A DNA stretch of 64,000 nucleotides from Alphaproteobacteria bacterium. GTDB lineage: Bacteria; Pseudomonadota; Alphaproteobacteria; Caulobacterales; Maricaulaceae. Location: contig JAAEZM010000007.1 in assembly GCA_018222865.1 (NCBI GenBank), positions 44,577 through 108,576 on the forward strand, written 5' to 3'. Position 1 is the stretch's first letter. Each line of letters opens with the position of its first letter. The position numbers and the translations under genes were made by a program. Below the pieces are notes generated by a model. The model searched no databases. It saw only the letters and a list, made by a program, of their open reading frames with translations, and was not told where the DNA came from. Shown here in pieces: positions 46,422-55,102 of this stretch.

Positions 46422-47482
46422 GGGCGCTCCATCAGCTCAGCCGCGGCGTACTCGTCACTGGCGTCGGCGCCCCGCCCGGCCTTGGCACGCTGCGTTCCTT
46501 GATCCAGGCCGACCCCGGCCTCAACCTCGTCGCCGCCGATCTCAATGCTCTCGCCGGTGGCCTCTATGAGCCGGGCGCGCGTGGTATCACCCTGCCCGCG
46601 GCGGCCGATGCAGAGGGGTATCGGAGCGCCGTCCGCGCGGCCATGCAGGCTTATGATTGCGACATCATCATCCCTGGCTCGGAAGCAGAAGCCAAAGCCC
46701 TCGCCCCGGTGGCTCCGGCCTGGAAGAAAGACGGGCTACGTGTCCCACTGCCTGCACCCGATGTTCTTGAATTCGGCCTCGACAAGGGCAAGCTGCTCGA
46801 TCGCGTGCGAGCGTGCGGCCTGCCCCACCCGCAAACCCTGCAACCACAGACCGCCGCAGATCTTGACGGCTGGAGCGGCGGGTTTCCCTGTGTTGTCAAA
46901 CCACGCACATCGCGTGGCGCGCGCGGGGTCAGCTATCCGGAAAGTGCCGAGGAGCTGGCTGAGATCTGGGCCGAGACCCATCGCGATCACGGTCCCAGCC
47001 TTGTCCAGCAATTCATCCCTGGCGGAGCGGAGACGGTTTACACGATCGGCTCACTCTGGCGGCAGGGCGAACTCATCGTCTCAACCCTGCACAGAAAGCT
47101 GCAAACCAATCCCCCCTCCGGCGGCGTCGCTATTGCCGGAGAAACGGTGGAGGATGACGCGTTGATGCAGGCCGGGCTTGATATTCTGCGCGCCAGCGGC
47201 CCGTGGCACGGGCTGGCAGCGGTCGAGCTGAAGCGCCCGGCACCCGGCGCACCGCCCTATCTCCTGGAGATTAATCCACGCATGTGGGGCTTTGGCTATT
47301 TGATGACCTTGGCCGGGCTCAATATTCCCGATTTACTGGTCCGGATGTGTGCGGATGATCCAGAACTTGGTAACCATATTCCTGATAGGATTCCGCCGTA
47401 TAGTCCGACACGAATGACGCGCACCTGGATGGATGTAGAAATCCCGATGCCCGTCGAGAACGACAAAGAGGATCAAGCGTGA
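46418..47482 (+). CDS. ATP-grasp enzyme (CarB/PylC-like)
   Basis: 354 aa from the ATG at 46418, which overlaps the sulfotransferase stop (ATGA); a GTG at 46409 is an alternative. N-terminal Rossmann-like pre-ATP-grasp (VLVTGVGAPPGLGTL), central ATP-grasp with CVVKPRTSRGARGVSY and the metal-binding EINPRMWGFGY. Family members join a carboxylate to an amine or similar group using ATP. It may add an acyl or amino-acid group to the sugar, or activate it; substrate unknown. Overlaps the next gene by 4 bp (GTGA). Confidence 0.8.
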   Translation: MRALHQLSRGVLVTGVGAPPGLGTLRSLIQADPGLNLVAADLNALAGGLYEPGARGITLPAAADAEGYRSAVRAAMQAYDCDIIIPGSEAEAKALAPVAPAWKKDGLRVPLPAPDVLEFGLDKGKLLDRVRACGLPHPQTLQPQTAADLDGWSGGFPCVVKPRTSRGARGVSYPESAEELAEIWAETHRDHGPSLVQQFIPGGAETVYTIGSLWRQGELIVSTLHRKLQTNPPSGGVAIAGETVEDDALMQAGLDILRASGPWHGLAAVELKRPAPGAPPYLLEINPRMWGFGYLMTLAGLNIPDLLVRMCADDPELGNHIPDRIPPYSPTRMTRTWMDVEIPMPVENDKEDQA

Positions 47483-48204
47483 GACGCACCGTCGCTGTCA
47501 TTCAGGCCCGCACTGGTTCCAACCGCTTGCCGCGGAAAATTCTGGAACCGCTCTATGACGATGTCTCGCTCCTCGCTTTCCAGTGCCGGCGACTGCGCGA
47601 TATTGATGGCGTCGACGAGCTGGTGATCGCAACCACGACCAATCCCGACGACGATATTGTGGAATCGCTTGGACGCTCAGAAGGCATCCGGGTCTTCCGC
47701 GGTTCAGAACATGACGTTCTCGATCGCTTTCTCTTGGTCGCTCAGAAGACACTGGCGACGACACTGGTCCGCATTACGTCTGACAGTCCTTTTCGAGACC
47801 CGATGATCATCGCGCGCTGTGTCGCCGATCATCATGATAATCTCGCGGAATACACGCGCCCGGTAGACAAACACCTTCCACGAGGGCTTCGCGCGGAAGT
47901 CGTGGAAACACGGGTCCTGGAGCATTTGGCGGCTGATCCTGACCTGACAGCGCGCGATCGCGAGCATGTCACGGTCTTCATCCGGGAAAACTATGAAGCC
48001 TTTCGCACGCAGATGGTGCGTTTCTCCCAAAACCTGCATCGCCCCGATTATGACTTCTCCGTCGACACGAAGGATGATTTGGCCTTTGTACGCTCTGTTT
48101 ATGCAGATCTGACTGCCCGCGACTGGCCGGTCGATGTCACGCATATCTGCAAACTCATAGACGAGGCCCGAGCAGCAAAAAACTTCCTTGAGGACATCGC
48201 CTGA
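47479..48204 (+). CDS. SpsF-like CMP-sugar cytidylyltransferase
   Basis: 241 aa with GTG start, coupled to the ATP-grasp gene. The nucleotide loop is intact: VIQARTGSNRLPRKIL. Later VRITSDSPFRDPMIIARCVA and the C-terminal YDFSVDTKDDLAFVRSVY are typical of SpsF proteins. Probable role: activation of a nonulosonic acid as CMP-sugar (PseF-like) for FlmG. Next gene starts on its last base. Confidence 0.83.
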   Translation: MRRTVAVIQARTGSNRLPRKILEPLYDDVSLLAFQCRRLRDIDGVDELVIATTTNPDDDIVESLGRSEGIRVFRGSEHDVLDRFLLVAQKTLATTLVRITSDSPFRDPMIIARCVADHHDNLAEYTRPVDKHLPRGLRAEVVETRVLEHLAADPDLTARDREHVTVFIRENYEAFRTQMVRFSQNLHRPDYDFSVDTKDDLAFVRSVYADLTARDWPVDVTHICKLIDEARAAKNFLEDIA

Positions 48205-49136
48205 TGATCGCAGGACAGGTGACGCTGATCGCCGAGATCGGCTCGAATTATGATGGCGATCTTGACCTCGCCAAGCGCTATATTGAGGCCGCCGCGAAGG
48301 CGGGCGCGCAGATCGCAAAGTTCCAAACCCTCAGTCGAGACGGTTTGATCGCCCGGCGGATTCTCGATCCCGGCACAGATCAGATCATCGACAATCCCAA
48401 ATATGCCGCCTTCGGCAATCAGGGCCTGCCTGAGGACTGGCATTACACCCTGAAAGCCTGTGCGGACGATAACGGGATCGAGTTCATGTCCTCACCCTTC
48501 TCCCTGGAAGCGGTGGACCTGCTCGAGGATGTCGGGGTTAAACGCTACAAGATCGCCTCGGGTGACATGACATTTCGGGCGCTGCAGGAAAAAATCGCTC
48601 GGACCAGCAAGCCCATCATTCAATCCACCGGGGCCAGCTATCTCGACGAAGTTGAAGCGGCGGCTCAGGCCTTGTGGGACCATGGCTGCAGCGATCTCAC
48701 CCTGCTGCATTGCACCGCCAGCTATCCGCCCGCCTGGGAGGACCTAAATCTCAACGCTCTGAAGACCCTGCGCACCAGCTTCCCGGACACGGCGCTCGGC
48801 CTTTCCGACCATTCGCCCGGCTCCATTGCACCAATTGCCTCCATCGCGCTGGGAGCCCGCGTGATCGAGAAACACGTCACATTTGATCGCTCTAATCCGG
48901 GCCCGGATCATCCGTTCGCCATGGAAATGGATGAGTTCGCGCAAATGGCCCGTGACATAGAGGATCTGATCACCGCACTGGGCTCAGATGAGAAGAAGCC
49001 AGCCGCCAGCGAGTTTCATCGCCGCAACAATCTCCGGCGCGGGCTTTATGATGCTGAAACGGGAAATCCCACAGACGATCCGAACGGTGTCTGGCTGCGC
49101 CCGGCGCGTGGCCAGAATGAGTGTCGGTCAGAATAA
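48204..49136 (+). CDS. NeuB/PseI-family nonulosonic acid synthase, short form
   Basis: 310 aa. IAEIGSNYDGDLDLAKRYIE and AGAQIAKFQT mark the NeuB TIM barrel; ALGLSDHSPGSIAPIASIAL and VIEKHVTFDR are also typical. It condenses phosphoenolpyruvate with a 6-carbon amino sugar. The usual C-terminal SAF (antifreeze-like) domain is missing: the protein ends about 40 residues after NNLRRGLYDAETG. Pse, Leg or Neu product cannot be told from sequence. Last gene of the run, followed by a terminator. Confidence 0.84.
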   Translation: MIAGQVTLIAEIGSNYDGDLDLAKRYIEAAAKAGAQIAKFQTLSRDGLIARRILDPGTDQIIDNPKYAAFGNQGLPEDWHYTLKACADDNGIEFMSSPFSLEAVDLLEDVGVKRYKIASGDMTFRALQEKIARTSKPIIQSTGASYLDEVEAAAQALWDHGCSDLTLLHCTASYPPAWEDLNLNALKTLRTSFPDTALGLSDHSPGSIAPIASIALGARVIEKHVTFDRSNPGPDHPFAMEMDEFAQMARDIEDLITALGSDEKKPAASEFHRRNNLRRGLYDAETGNPTDDPNGVWLRPARGQNECRSE

Positions 49137-49139
49137 AAA

Positions 49140-49170
49140 GGGCGCCCCGCAAGAGGCGCCCTTTTTTTTT
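49140..49170. terminator. Bidirectional terminator between neuB-like and bicupin genes
   Basis: GGGCGCC / GGCGCCC with an 8-base loop is flanked by AAAAA on the left and nine T residues on the right. It lies between convergent genes. Confidence 0.9.
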
Positions 49171-49188
49171 CATTTCTGGTGAGACAGT

Positions 49189-49902
49189 CTACTTCGTACG
49201 GATCGCGTCAATCTTGGACGCCGATACACCGTCCACAATCGTGCGATTGATCATCGGATGATCCTCATCCTGTGGACCGAAATCAGAGTCCGGATGATAG
49301 GCAATCACGCGCATTTCGCTGTCATGAGTGCGGAATTTATGGTGGCCTTCATACGGAATCCGGAACATCACCCCGGGCTCCAAAGGAATAATTCCCTCCG
49401 GCGTCACGCATTCACCGCGGCCGGAAAAAACAACACCGATGCGGTCGGATGGATGGGTATGGGAAGTCTGATCAATGCCTGGCGGGAAGTAGAGCAGGTT
49501 CAGGCACGGATCGCCCATGCGAATGGGTGAGATCAGCAGGCTGTCGGTACAGCCATCAATATATTTGAGGCGACCTTTTTGCTCCACAGGACCACCGATC
49601 GAGAAAAAGGCCTGATGCGCATTACGCGCCATCACAATGCCTTTCCCACCGGAAATGCGTAGAGAGTTATTGGCCGAGAAATACATTCCGGCCTGCAGGG
49701 TGAAACTCCCGGCCTCGGTGGTAACCGTCGCGTCACCCGATTGCACAAACCCGAAAAACGCGGTGTCTGTCTCTTCAATCGACAGATCCTCACCATCCCA
49801 AGCGAAGAGAGTCGTTGGGAAATTCGGATCGCAATCAGCAACCTTTCCGGTCATCCATTCGAATGCGTAGAAATTCTGCGTGTGGATCATGCCATCGGCC
49901 AT
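49189..49902 (-). CDS. Bicupin-type protein
   Basis: 237 aa from ATG 49902 (GGAGG eight bases upstream). Two cupin halves: an N-terminal one (about 30-110) with few metal ligands and a C-terminal one (about 125-215) with HTHPSDRIGVVFSG and a later HHKF. Could be a sugar isomerase, dioxygenase or sensor. Convergent to the glycosylation genes, so a link to glycan synthesis is possible but unproven. Confidence 0.7.
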   Translation of the reverse strand: MADGMIHTQNFYAFEWMTGKVADCDPNFPTTLFAWDGEDLSIEETDTAFFGFVQSGDATVTTEAGSFTLQAGMYFSANNSLRISGGKGIVMARNAHQAFFSIGGPVEQKGRLKYIDGCTDSLLISPIRMGDPCLNLLYFPPGIDQTSHTHPSDRIGVVFSGRGECVTPEGIIPLEPGVMFRIPYEGHHKFRTHDSEMRVIAYHPDSDFGPQDEDHPMINRTIVDGVSASKIDAIRTK

Positions 49903-50057
49903 CGGGACCACCTCCAGTCTATCTGGGTGATTATCGAGGAGATTCGTCTTTACAGTCCCTTAATTTCATAGGCAGGGAAAGCGCATTGGGGCAATCCGCC
50001 GCGCGGCACACTGTCTCCCCCTACCCTTGCCCCCTCAATCGCGCTAAGTCATGGGCC

Positions 50058-50966
50058 ATGCGCTTTGAAGGTACAGACAGTTACGTCGCAGATGCAGAGC
50101 TCTCCGCCGCAGTGAATGCAGCGATTGCTCTGGAGCGCCCGCTGCTCGTCAAGGGCGAGCCGGGTACGGGGAAAACCGAGCTGGCCAAACAGGTCGCCAG
50201 CGCGATGGGCATGCCGCTGATCGAGTGGCACATCAAGTCCACGACCAAGGCTCGCCAAGGGCTTTATGAGTATGATGCCGTCGCCCGTCTGCGCGATAGT
50301 CAGCTGGGCGAAGACAAAGTCCACGATATCAATAACTATATCCGCAAGGGTAAGCTCTGGGAGGCTTTCGCCGCGCCCCAGCGCTCGGTTCTGCTCATCG
50401 ATGAAATCGATAAAGCCGACATCGAATTCCCCAACGATCTCTTGCAAGAGCTCGACCGGATGGAGTTCCATGTTTACGAGACCGGCGAGACCATAAAGGC
50501 GGAAAACCGCCCGGTCGTCATCATCACCTCGAACAATGAAAAAGAACTTCCCGACGCCTTCCTGCGCCGGTGTTTCTTCCACTTCATCGCCTTTCCTGAT
50601 GAAGAGATGATGCGGGCAATTGTCGAGGTCCACTTCCCGGGCCTCAAGGGCCGACTTCTGTCTGAAGCCCTGAAGCTCTTCTTCGATGTGCGCAAAGTGC
50701 CGGGCGTGAAGAAAAAGCCGTCAACATCAGAACTGCTCGACTGGCTGAAGCTGCTCATGGTGGAAGATGTCGATCCTGCAGTGCTGACCGAACGCGATCC
50801 ACGCAAACTCATCCCGCCGCTTCATGGCGCCCTGCTGAAGAACGAGCAGGATGTGATGCTGTTCGAAAAACTCGCCTTCATGACCCGCCGGAATGGCGGA
50901 TCGCCCGATGGAGCGCCGCAGGGCGGCGGCAATCCGGGTGGCTCTGGCGGGCCGAGCACATTCTGA
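50058..50966 (+). CDS. MoxR-type AAA ATPase
   Basis: 302 aa from ATG 50058; the frame to 49815 opposes the cupin gene and is not used. Walker A GEPGTGKT at 33-40, Walker B LLIDEID at 112-118, and sensor block VVIITSNNEKELPDAFLRRC. A Gly/Pro-rich tail ends the protein. MoxR ATPases usually act as chaperones for metal-centre or complex assembly together with a VWA protein, which is encoded next, 10 bp downstream. Confidence 0.9.
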   Translation: MRFEGTDSYVADAELSAAVNAAIALERPLLVKGEPGTGKTELAKQVASAMGMPLIEWHIKSTTKARQGLYEYDAVARLRDSQLGEDKVHDINNYIRKGKLWEAFAAPQRSVLLIDEIDKADIEFPNDLLQELDRMEFHVYETGETIKAENRPVVIITSNNEKELPDAFLRRCFFHFIAFPDEEMMRAIVEVHFPGLKGRLLSEALKLFFDVRKVPGVKKKPSTSELLDWLKLLMVEDVDPAVLTERDPRKLIPPLHGALLKNEQDVMLFEKLAFMTRRNGGSPDGAPQGGGNPGGSGGPSTF

Positions 50967-50976
50967 TCGGCCGCCC

Positions 50977-52152
50977 ATGCTGCACCGTTTCTTCACCGAG
51001 CTCCGCGCCGCGAAAATTCCCGTCACCACGCGGGAATACCTCACTGTTCTCGAAGCGCTCAATAAGGGCGCGATCGAACCGGATATAGGTCATTTTTACT
51101 CGGTCAGTCGCGCGGCTCTGGTCAAGGACGAGAAGAATTTCGACAAGTTCGACAAGGTCTTCGCCCATGTTTTCAAAGGCGTCGAGACTTTGGGCGAGCT
51201 GTTTGAGAAGGACGAGATCCCTGAGGACTGGCTCGAAGCCATGCTCCAGCGCATGCTCTCAGAAGAAGAAATGGCCGAGCTCAAGGCCCTGCCCTTTGAC
51301 GAGCTGATGGAGACGCTCAAGAAGCGCCTCGAGGAACAGGAAAAACGCCATGAAGGCGGCAATAAATGGATCGGTACGGGCGGGACCAGCCCCTATGGCC
51401 ATTCCGGCTATAATCCGGCCGGCGTGCGTATTGGCGGACAAAGCCAGCACAAGAAAGCCGTCAAAGTCTGGGAACAGCGCCGCTATAAGGATCTCGATGG
51501 CGAACGTGAACTGGGCACACGGAATCTGAAAGTCGCCTTACGCCGCCTGCGCAAGCTGGCGCGCGATGGGGCCCAGGAAGAGCTTGATCTGGGTGGGACA
51601 ATCGACGCCACCGCCAAACAGGGCTGGCTGGATGTCATCATGCGGCCGGAGCGGCGCAATGCGATCAAGGTGATGGCACTCTTCGATGTCGGTGGCTCCA
51701 TGGACCCTTATGTCCATATGTGTGAAGAGCTCTTCTCCGCGGCCCGCGGGACGTTCAAGAATCTGGAATATTTCTACTTTCACAATTGCCCTTATGAGGG
51801 CATGTGGCGCTCCAATAAGCGCCGCCGCGCGGAAACCGTCCCGACTTTCGACCTCATGCACAAATATCCGCTGGACTGGAAAGTCATTATTGTCGGCGAT
51901 GCCGCCATGGCGCCCTATGAAATCACGCATCCCGGCGGTTCGGTGGAGCATTGGAATGACGAGGCCGGCGCAGTCTGGATCAAGCGCATCGTCGACACCT
52001 GGCCCGACCTCGTCTGGCTCAATCCACAGCCGGAGAAATGGTGGGAATACTCCCACTCCACGCGCGTCATCCAGGACCTGATCGGCGCCCACCGCATGTT
52101 CCCACTGACCATTGAAGGCGTGGACAATGCGATGAAGGAGCTGGGGCGCTAG
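50977..52152 (+). CDS. VWA-domain protein (CoxE-like), partner of MoxR ATPase
   Basis: 391 aa from ATG 50977. N-terminal helical part (about 1-120), a Gly-rich linker (about 125-150), then a VWA domain with MIDAS region LFDVGGSMDPYV. The first MIDAS Ser is Gly (DVGGS in place of DxSxS). The stop overlaps the convergent GST gene. Forms a functional pair with the ATPase by analogy with other MoxR-VWA pairs. Confidence 0.85.
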   Translation: MLHRFFTELRAAKIPVTTREYLTVLEALNKGAIEPDIGHFYSVSRAALVKDEKNFDKFDKVFAHVFKGVETLGELFEKDEIPEDWLEAMLQRMLSEEEMAELKALPFDELMETLKKRLEEQEKRHEGGNKWIGTGGTSPYGHSGYNPAGVRIGGQSQHKKAVKVWEQRRYKDLDGERELGTRNLKVALRRLRKLARDGAQEELDLGGTIDATAKQGWLDVIMRPERRNAIKVMALFDVGGSMDPYVHMCEELFSAARGTFKNLEYFYFHNCPYEGMWRSNKRRRAETVPTFDLMHKYPLDWKVIIVGDAAMAPYEITHPGGSVEHWNDEAGAVWIKRIVDTWPDLVWLNPQPEKWWEYSHSTRVIQDLIGAHRMFPLTIEGVDNAMKELGR

Positions 52153-52766
52153 CCGCTGAACCGTCCCTCGCCCGGTGCAATCGCAAGCGCGTCTTCCACG
52201 CGGTTTACCCAGGCTTTGACATTGGAAAAATCCGCGAGATCAAACCCGCCTTCATCCGCCACGCGGGTATAGGCGACGAGAGAGATATCCGCGAGTGTCA
52301 GTGTCTCGGCGACAATGAAGTCACGCGATAGGAGCCGCATCTCCATCACACCCAGTGCCCGGCGGCCCTTGGCCAGCAGATCGGAATCGATATCCTCGTC
52401 GGCGAGGCCTTGATAGGCTTTCTGGAAACGGCGCACAGCGATGAAGGGTTCATGGGAATACTGTTCCCAGAACATCCATTCGAGCATTTTCGCGACATCG
52501 AACCGATCTTCCGGAACCAGCGCCGTCCCCTCTGCGAGATGGAAGATGATCGCATTGGACTGCGCCAGAATGCGGCCATCCTGCCGGACCAGGCAGGGCA
52601 CCTGCCCCGCGGGGTTGATGGCGAGGAAATCCTCGGTCCGCGTCTCCCCCTTCAACACGTCGACATTTTGCCAATCATAAGCCAGGCCGAGATGATCGGC
52701 GGTCCACTTCACCTTCAGGCAGTTACCGCTTTTCTGATCGCCATAGATACGGACGGGGTCGGACAT
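52149..52766 (-). CDS. Glutathione S-transferase family protein
   Basis: 205 aa from ATG 52766 (MSDPVRIYGDQKSGNCLKVK). N-terminal thioredoxin-like domain with PCLVRQDGRILAQSNAIIFH and C-terminal helical domain with LTLADISLVAY. Soluble, detoxification or stress role likely. Stops of this gene and the VWA gene overlap by 4 bp. Confidence 0.9.
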   Translation of the reverse strand: MSDPVRIYGDQKSGNCLKVKWTADHLGLAYDWQNVDVLKGETRTEDFLAINPAGQVPCLVRQDGRILAQSNAIIFHLAEGTALVPEDRFDVAKMLEWMFWEQYSHEPFIAVRRFQKAYQGLADEDIDSDLLAKGRRALGVMEMRLLSRDFIVAETLTLADISLVAYTRVADEGGFDLADFSNVKAWVNRVEDALAIAPGEGRFSG

Positions 52767-52912
52767 GTAGGCCTCCTTGGAATCGGCGCGAGCATAGAAG
52801 GTATTGCACGAAGGTCGATGTTTTTTCGAGCCTTGCGCACTCTGTGACAGCTCGTCGCTTGGGCTTGCGCGCGCACCCGCGTATATCTTCCAGCGAAGCT
52901 GAGGAAGATCAC

Positions 52913-53236
52913 ATGACCCTGTCCACGCCCACAACAATAACCGCCCCCGCTGATTGCGAAACCATGGCGCAGGTACGCGAGGGCGTGGATGCTCTGGATC
53001 GCCAACTTGTGGCCCTGATCGCGGAGCGCTCGCGCTATATGGAAGCGGCAGCTCGGATTAAGCCTTCGCGCGACAAGGTCCGCGATGAGTGGCGGATCGA
53101 GGATGTGGTCTCCAAGGTAAAGGCGGAAGCAGGACGCTCAGGCTTGCCTGTCGAGATCGCAGAGCCGGTCTGGCGCGAGCTGATAGAGCGGTCGATCGCC
53201 TATGAGTTTTCCGTCTGGGACAAGACGCGCGATTAG
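52913..53236 (+). CDS. Chorismate mutase type II (AroQ/PchB-like)
   Basis: 107 aa from ATG 52913 (GAGGAA upstream). VREGVDALDRQLVALIAERS and the Arg/Lys pattern of the AroQ helical fold are present. Converts chorismate to prephenate, or acts as isochorismate pyruvate lyase. Single-domain. Divergent from the GST gene. Confidence 0.87.
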   Translation: MTLSTPTTITAPADCETMAQVREGVDALDRQLVALIAERSRYMEAAARIKPSRDKVRDEWRIEDVVSKVKAEAGRSGLPVEIAEPVWRELIERSIAYEFSVWDKTRD

Positions 53237-53245
53237 CGCGCGCTT

Positions 53246-53602
53246 CTAGCCAGCGAGATCGCCGAACGCTTCGCGGGTCGCCGCGATACCATATTTGATT
53301 TTCACGCGCGCACCCGGCCAGGCAATATCCGGCAGCTCTTCGGCCTGGTCGCACAGATCGCCAAGTGCAAAAGCCCCGACACCGCGCGCTGCCCCTTTAA
53401 GCGTATGGACTGCTGTTCGCCAATCGGAGCGCTCCTGGGCGATCATCATCAGGCCAAGACAACGTTCCGCCTGCTCAATCATGAGGGAGAGCAGTTCTTT
53501 TTGCAGATCGGCATCCTCTCCGGTGTAACGCTGGAGATGATTGAGATCGAAGAGCGGCGCATCGCCGGTCGGAATGTGCGGGTTGGAAAATTCAGCTACC
53601 AT
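53246..53602 (-). CDS. Histidine phosphotransfer (Hpt) domain protein
   Basis: 118 aa. Single Hpt domain with phospho-acceptor His66 in AVHTLKGAARGVGA. It would shuttle phosphate between a hybrid kinase and a response regulator; no partner is adjacent. It is not ChpT, which has a different fold. Convergent with the chorismate mutase gene, 9 bp apart. Confidence 0.88.
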   Translation of the reverse strand: MVAEFSNPHIPTGDAPLFDLNHLQRYTGEDADLQKELLSLMIEQAERCLGLMMIAQERSDWRTAVHTLKGAARGVGAFALGDLCDQAEELPDIAWPGARVKIKYGIAATREAFGDLAG

Positions 53603-53756
53603 AAGACAGCAGTATCACGCCTCAACTTAACAGCGCGCTTAAGACTTCAAGACACTTCGGTGAAAGCCTGGGTAGGGTAAATTTTTGGTTCATTTTCGCG
53701 TCAGAAGCGTTTTTATAGGCTGACATTCCCTTATAGGAGATCGCCGGAGACCTGCC

Positions 53757-54176
53757 ATGATGCCGAAAACCCTCCCAATCGCATTGATCGCCTTCTTCCT
53801 GCTATTTCCGCTCTCGACACCCGCAGATGCGAACCCGGCGGAAACCAGCCGCGCCGCGCACTCTGTGGAAAAGACCAGCCGCGCCAAGCATCATCCACCG
53901 CGCAATCATCATCACACGCGTCGTTCTCACCGCACCGATGAATACGCCCGCCACCCTCATCAGCCTTATTATGATCGAGGTCGCTATGGTCGCGGTTATT
54001 ATGGGGAGAGCCGATATCAAACAGGTCCGTGCTGGCGAGAACGCCGCCGCGGGCATTTCGACGGGGAGCCTGCCATCATCTCCGTTCGCCTTTGCCGCGG
54101 CCGACACGGGCGCATTGATGTTGTGGAAGGCTCGGAACGGCTGATCCGTTTTCGCCGGCATCATCCCCATCACTAG
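53757..54176 (+). CDS. Small secreted His/Arg-rich protein
   Basis: 139 aa with a signal peptide (cleavage near ADAN, residue 26). The mature part begins with a His/Arg-rich stretch (HHPPRNHHHTRRSHR), then a Tyr/Arg/Gly-rich stretch, and ends HHPHH. Two Cys. May bind metal or anionic polymers in the periplasm; no family recognised. GGAGACC lies before the ATG. Confidence 0.6.
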   Translation: MMPKTLPIALIAFFLLFPLSTPADANPAETSRAAHSVEKTSRAKHHPPRNHHHTRRSHRTDEYARHPHQPYYDRGRYGRGYYGESRYQTGPCWRERRRGHFDGEPAIISVRLCRGRHGRIDVVEGSERLIRFRRHHPHH

Positions 54177-54440
54177 GAGTGCAGCAGCACGAGACACTTG
54201 ATCTTAGCCGGTCTCCTTAATCGCCAAAGAAACCGGCTTTCTTCCTTCTGGCGAAATTGATAGATGACTCCACTCAGGGGTGTGGGAACTCCGGCGAATA
54301 TGGACCAGATTATTCCGGCAGGCTGCGCTTAGCTGATGCGCCGCAAAAATGCCGGGAAGACAACGCGTCTGCCTCACTAATGCCCTCTTCCCGCGCTGTG
54401 ATGTGATTGGTCGTACTGATTGTGGGTGTGGTGCGTTGAA

Positions 54441-55034
54441 ATGAGTATTCTGGTAGCAGCCCTGACAGCTCAAGCCCTTGCAACGGCTCAATGGTCGTTC
54501 TTCGGCCCGGGACCGGAATGCCGTAATGACCCTGATAGTTTCGAATGCTTTTGCGAGAGCGCCCGAAATCATCGCGTCTGCCGAGGCGATACGCATTATC
54601 TCGATCTGAGCAATCAGGACCAGGACTGGGTATGTCAGCGCTTCCCCGATTATCGCTGGTGTCCCGACCCGGACGATTTTTCAGGACCCGACCGCGGCTA
54701 TTTTCATGCCATTGTGGATTATCGGACCCCGCAATGGCAGCTAGAGCTCTATTATACAGATTACGATTATCCGCCGAGTGAACTGGCCGAATGTGTCGTG
54801 AGCGTCTTCTCACCGCGTGGGGAGTTTTCACTCAATGGTGAGGTCATATTCCACGACGGTGATGCGTTTATTCTTTCTCGCAACCAGTTTGGCAGCCCGC
54901 CTCTGGGTTCGCCGCGTTATGTCCATCGCCTGCGTATTGAATGCCGCCTGGCCTCATCCGGCGCGATCATCCGGGAAACGCTGAGGGTCAGTGACACCGA
55001 TCTTGGCGCTCAACGCTGGGCTACACTCAGATAG
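54441..55034 (+). CDS. Unrecognised secreted protein, Cys- and Asp-rich
   Basis: 197 aa from ATG 54441 (MSILVAALTAQALATAQ, signal peptide). The N-terminal third of the mature part has six Cys in a short span (CRNDPDSFECFCES, VCRGD, VCQRF, WCPDPDD), followed by a beta-rich region. Looks like a disulfide-rich periplasmic or surface protein. An antisense frame at 54310-54831 is judged a shadow. Function unknown. Confidence 0.6.
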   Translation: MSILVAALTAQALATAQWSFFGPGPECRNDPDSFECFCESARNHRVCRGDTHYLDLSNQDQDWVCQRFPDYRWCPDPDDFSGPDRGYFHAIVDYRTPQWQLELYYTDYDYPPSELAECVVSVFSPRGEFSLNGEVIFHDGDAFILSRNQFGSPPLGSPRYVHRLRIECRLASSGAIIRETLRVSDTDLGAQRWATLR

Positions 55035-55039
55035 AGAAA

Positions 55040-55070
55040 CGCCCGGATCGGGGGGAGAGATCCGGGCGCT
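55040..55070. terminator. Hairpin between convergent genes
   Basis: CGCCCGGATC / GATCCGGGCG (10-bp stem, 9-base loop). It lies between the secreted protein stop at 55034 and the chemoreceptor stop at 55103; on the minus strand TTTCTC follows, so it probably ends the chemoreceptor transcript. Confidence 0.65.
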
Positions 55071-55102
55071 CAGTTCTGCAAGACGACATCAGGGGGGAGA
55101 GA

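Noticed and set aside
54310..54831. 173-aa minus-strand ORF
   Set aside because: Overlaps a plus-strand gene with a clear signal peptide and start; composition is Arg-rich and shadow-like.
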